Source of the DNA: Verrucomicrobiota bacterium
GTDB taxonomy: Bacteria > Verrucomicrobiota > Kiritimatiellia > UBA8416 > JABMPJ01
Reading direction: 5' to 3'
Assembly (NCBI GenBank): GCA_018648805.1
Contig: JABGQM010000003.1
Coordinates: forward strand, 24,399-88,398
Length of the DNA stretch: 64,000 nucleotides
Part shown: positions 62,756 through 64,000 of the stretch, one piece after another
How positions within the stretch are numbered: the first letter of the stretch is position 1
Layout: each line of letters begins with the position of its first letter
Translations under genes and position numbers: made by a program
The notes under the pieces: model-generated
Database searches by the model: none
What the model saw: only the letters and a program-made list of their open reading frames with translations
What the model was told of the DNA's origin: nothing

Positions 62756-64000
62756 ATGAGCAACGGGCATCAGTCACACACAAGTCTAACCAATCAGTCC
62801 TTCTTTGCCGCTATTATGCGTCGGCGCGCATGGCCGGTCGTCCTCTTCGCCATCCTCTCCTTCGGCTTCATGGCCGGCCCGGCCCTTGGTACAGCTAACT
62901 ACGTCTACCATGAACAGGACGGTACCAGCGATAATCCCGCCGGCCACGACTACGACGGCGCCACCGATGGCGCCAGTTACCTGGGTCGGACCACTGTCTA
63001 TGCGGGTGAATATCTTGGGGTCCGCGTCAAAGTCCAGTACCAAGGCTATGTTGACACCACCAAGCTATGGTATACAACGGACGGCTCCACGCCGACGGTT
63101 GCTGGCGGCACGGAAGTTTCCTTGAACTGGGAGGCGGATGGAACCGGTGACCCAGTGCCCCAGGTCTGGGGCAAGACCGACGCCATTCCGCCGCAAACGG
63201 TGGGCACGGTGATCAATTACATCATAGCTTCCTACCACAGCGGAGGCGGCGACTGGATCTACGCCAACGGTGGCGACGACACGCTCCACAACGAGGATAC
63301 CGAGGCCACTGTGTTTTCCACGACAGTCGTCGAGCCCACCGTTCCGTATAGCGAAGACTTCAGCTACGACGACGGCGTCGACCTCGACGGTGTGAAAGGG
63401 TGGGGTGTTGAGACCACCACCGGCTCGGTGATCGCCACCAACGCGACCGCGCAGCTCATCGATGCGACCTTAACCAATGCCTTCTCGGATGCGCAGACGA
63501 GCGTTACCATTGCATTCGCACTTCAGCCTCAGTTCAGCGACGATGCGCCAACCATACCTGACGATGCTACCTACGCATTCTACGTCAAGACCAACGGCCT
63601 GATCACGGCCTACCACGGCACGACGCCTTCCAACCTGACGCACACTGCACTTTCGGAGAGCAGCTTCACCAATATCGAGATCGACGTCGATTACGTCTGG
63701 TCGGAGTGGTCGCTCAGAGTAGGCGCCACCGAGGTCGCAACTGATTTTCCTTTCTATTCCAGCAGCAACTCGGCCTTCAAGGAACTCGTCTTCATCGAGA
63801 GCTCAACCAACGCTTCCTATATAGACACCGTCGATGTTCAGGTTGGCCCGACACCACCCACGACCACGACCGCAGCAGCCACGACGACCACCGCGGCAGC
63901 CACGACCACGACGACGCCGGCAACCACGACGACCGTAGCGGCGACGACCACGACGGCGGCCGCCACGACGACGACAGCCGCAGCGACGACCACGACGGTG
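62756..64000 (+). CDS. Secreted surface protein with Thr/Ala heptapeptide repeats (C-terminus off window)
   Basis: The frame is open from ATG 62756, preceded by GAGGAG, to the window edge (415 codons). An unusually long basic N-terminus (MSNGHQSHTSL to MRRRAWP) precedes the signal core VVLFAILSFGFMAGPALGTA. Residues about 45-180 contain YAGEYLGVRVKVQYQGYV and LWYTTDGSTPT, the latter as in chitobiase C-terminal-like domains. Residues about 195-365 look like a lectin-type beta sandwich (PYSEDFSYDDGVDLDGVKGWG; YIDTVDVQVG). From residue 370 a repeat TTTTAAA runs to the edge, a probable glycosylated stalk. It is likely a large adhesin or cell-surface enzyme. Confidence 0.8.
   Translation, partial: MSNGHQSHTSLTNQSFFAAIMRRRAWPVVLFAILSFGFMAGPALGTANYVYHEQDGTSDNPAGHDYDGATDGASYLGRTTVYAGEYLGVRVKVQYQGYVDTTKLWYTTDGSTPTVAGGTEVSLNWEADGTGDPVPQVWGKTDAIPPQTVGTVINYIIASYHSGGGDWIYANGGDDTLHNEDTEATVFSTTVVEPTVPYSEDFSYDDGVDLDGVKGWGVETTTGSVIATNATAQLIDATLTNAFSDAQTSVTIAFALQPQFSDDAPTIPDDATYAFYVKTNGLITAYHGTTPSNLTHTALSESSFTNIEIDVDYVWSEWSLRVGATEVATDFPFYSSSNSAFKELVFIESSTNASYIDTVDVQVGPTPPTTTTAAATTTTAAATTTTTPATTTTVAATTTTAAATTTTAAATTTTV

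Overview
The window looks like a chromosomal stretch from a Gram-negative, high-GC environmental bacterium. I infer the PVC superphylum, most likely Kiritimatiellota or Lentisphaerota. The grounds are the gene content (sialate O-acetylesterase, DUF6288-like and DUF2961/GH172 proteins, LamG/concanavalin-like lipoproteins, Thr-rich surface stalks, many Gfo/Idh/MocA enzymes) and roomy intergenic regions rich in repeats. No rRNA, tRNA, CRISPR array, phage or complete insertion sequence was seen.

Layout. 1-2.5 kb: a Na/Pi cotransporter running off the left edge and a secreted protein. 2.7-7.5 kb: an exopolysaccharide export operon (beta-barrel protein, Wzz/BY-kinase, Wza-type lipoprotein, TPR-like protein). 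7.5-18.7 kb: mixed housekeeping genes (GT9 glycosyltransferase, broken MATE pump, AmmeMemoRadiSam enzyme, PpiD-like chaperone, Asp-tract secreted protein, MBL hydrolase, APC permease fused to an EIIA domain, Gfo/Idh/MocA oxidoreductase, M20 peptidase). 19-25 kb: a 2020-residue alpha-2-macroglobulin. 25-34 kb: a carbohydrate cluster (GT2, GH172-type, DUF6288-like, sialate O-acetylesterase, MFS). 34.5-37.4 kb: a MacB/Lol-type ABC system. 37.5-43.2 kb: a tight minus-strand operon joining a molybdate/tungstate-type ABC transporter, whose binding protein carries two fused domains, to a ThiS/MoaD-like sulfur carrier, two E1-like enzymes and a TauE-like permease. 43.6-56.8 kb: a surface glycosylation cluster with three DPM1-type polyprenyl-phosphate glycosyltransferases, two large multi-spanning GT-C/YfhO-like proteins, a methyltransferase, an LPG-synthase-type flippase and a local family of LamG domains. 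56.8-58.4 kb: wlbA/wbpD-like genes for a diacetamido-uronic acid sugar. 58.7-64 kb: a beta-helix protein, a repeat lipoprotein and a Thr/Ala-repeat surface protein cut by the right edge.

The most unusual signals lie between genes. Two roughly 300-370 bp elements (30506-30806 and 60235-60600) have related inverted ends but unrelated interiors. Both interiors are built from about 12-bp tandem units that run one way in the left half and as reverse complements in the right half, so each could fold into a giant hairpin. A second family combines heptamer arrays (period 7) at five places; two copies begin with the identical 18-base hairpin GCGGCGAAGAATCGCCGC. A third, separate palindromic element sits at 18820-18963. 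The LamG plus DPM1 plus GT-C cluster is the best protein-level candidate for an undescribed system.

Start codons were often moved downstream of the longest reading frame where a ribosome binding site, signal peptide or promoter supported it. All functions are inferred from reading the sequence; no database search was run.
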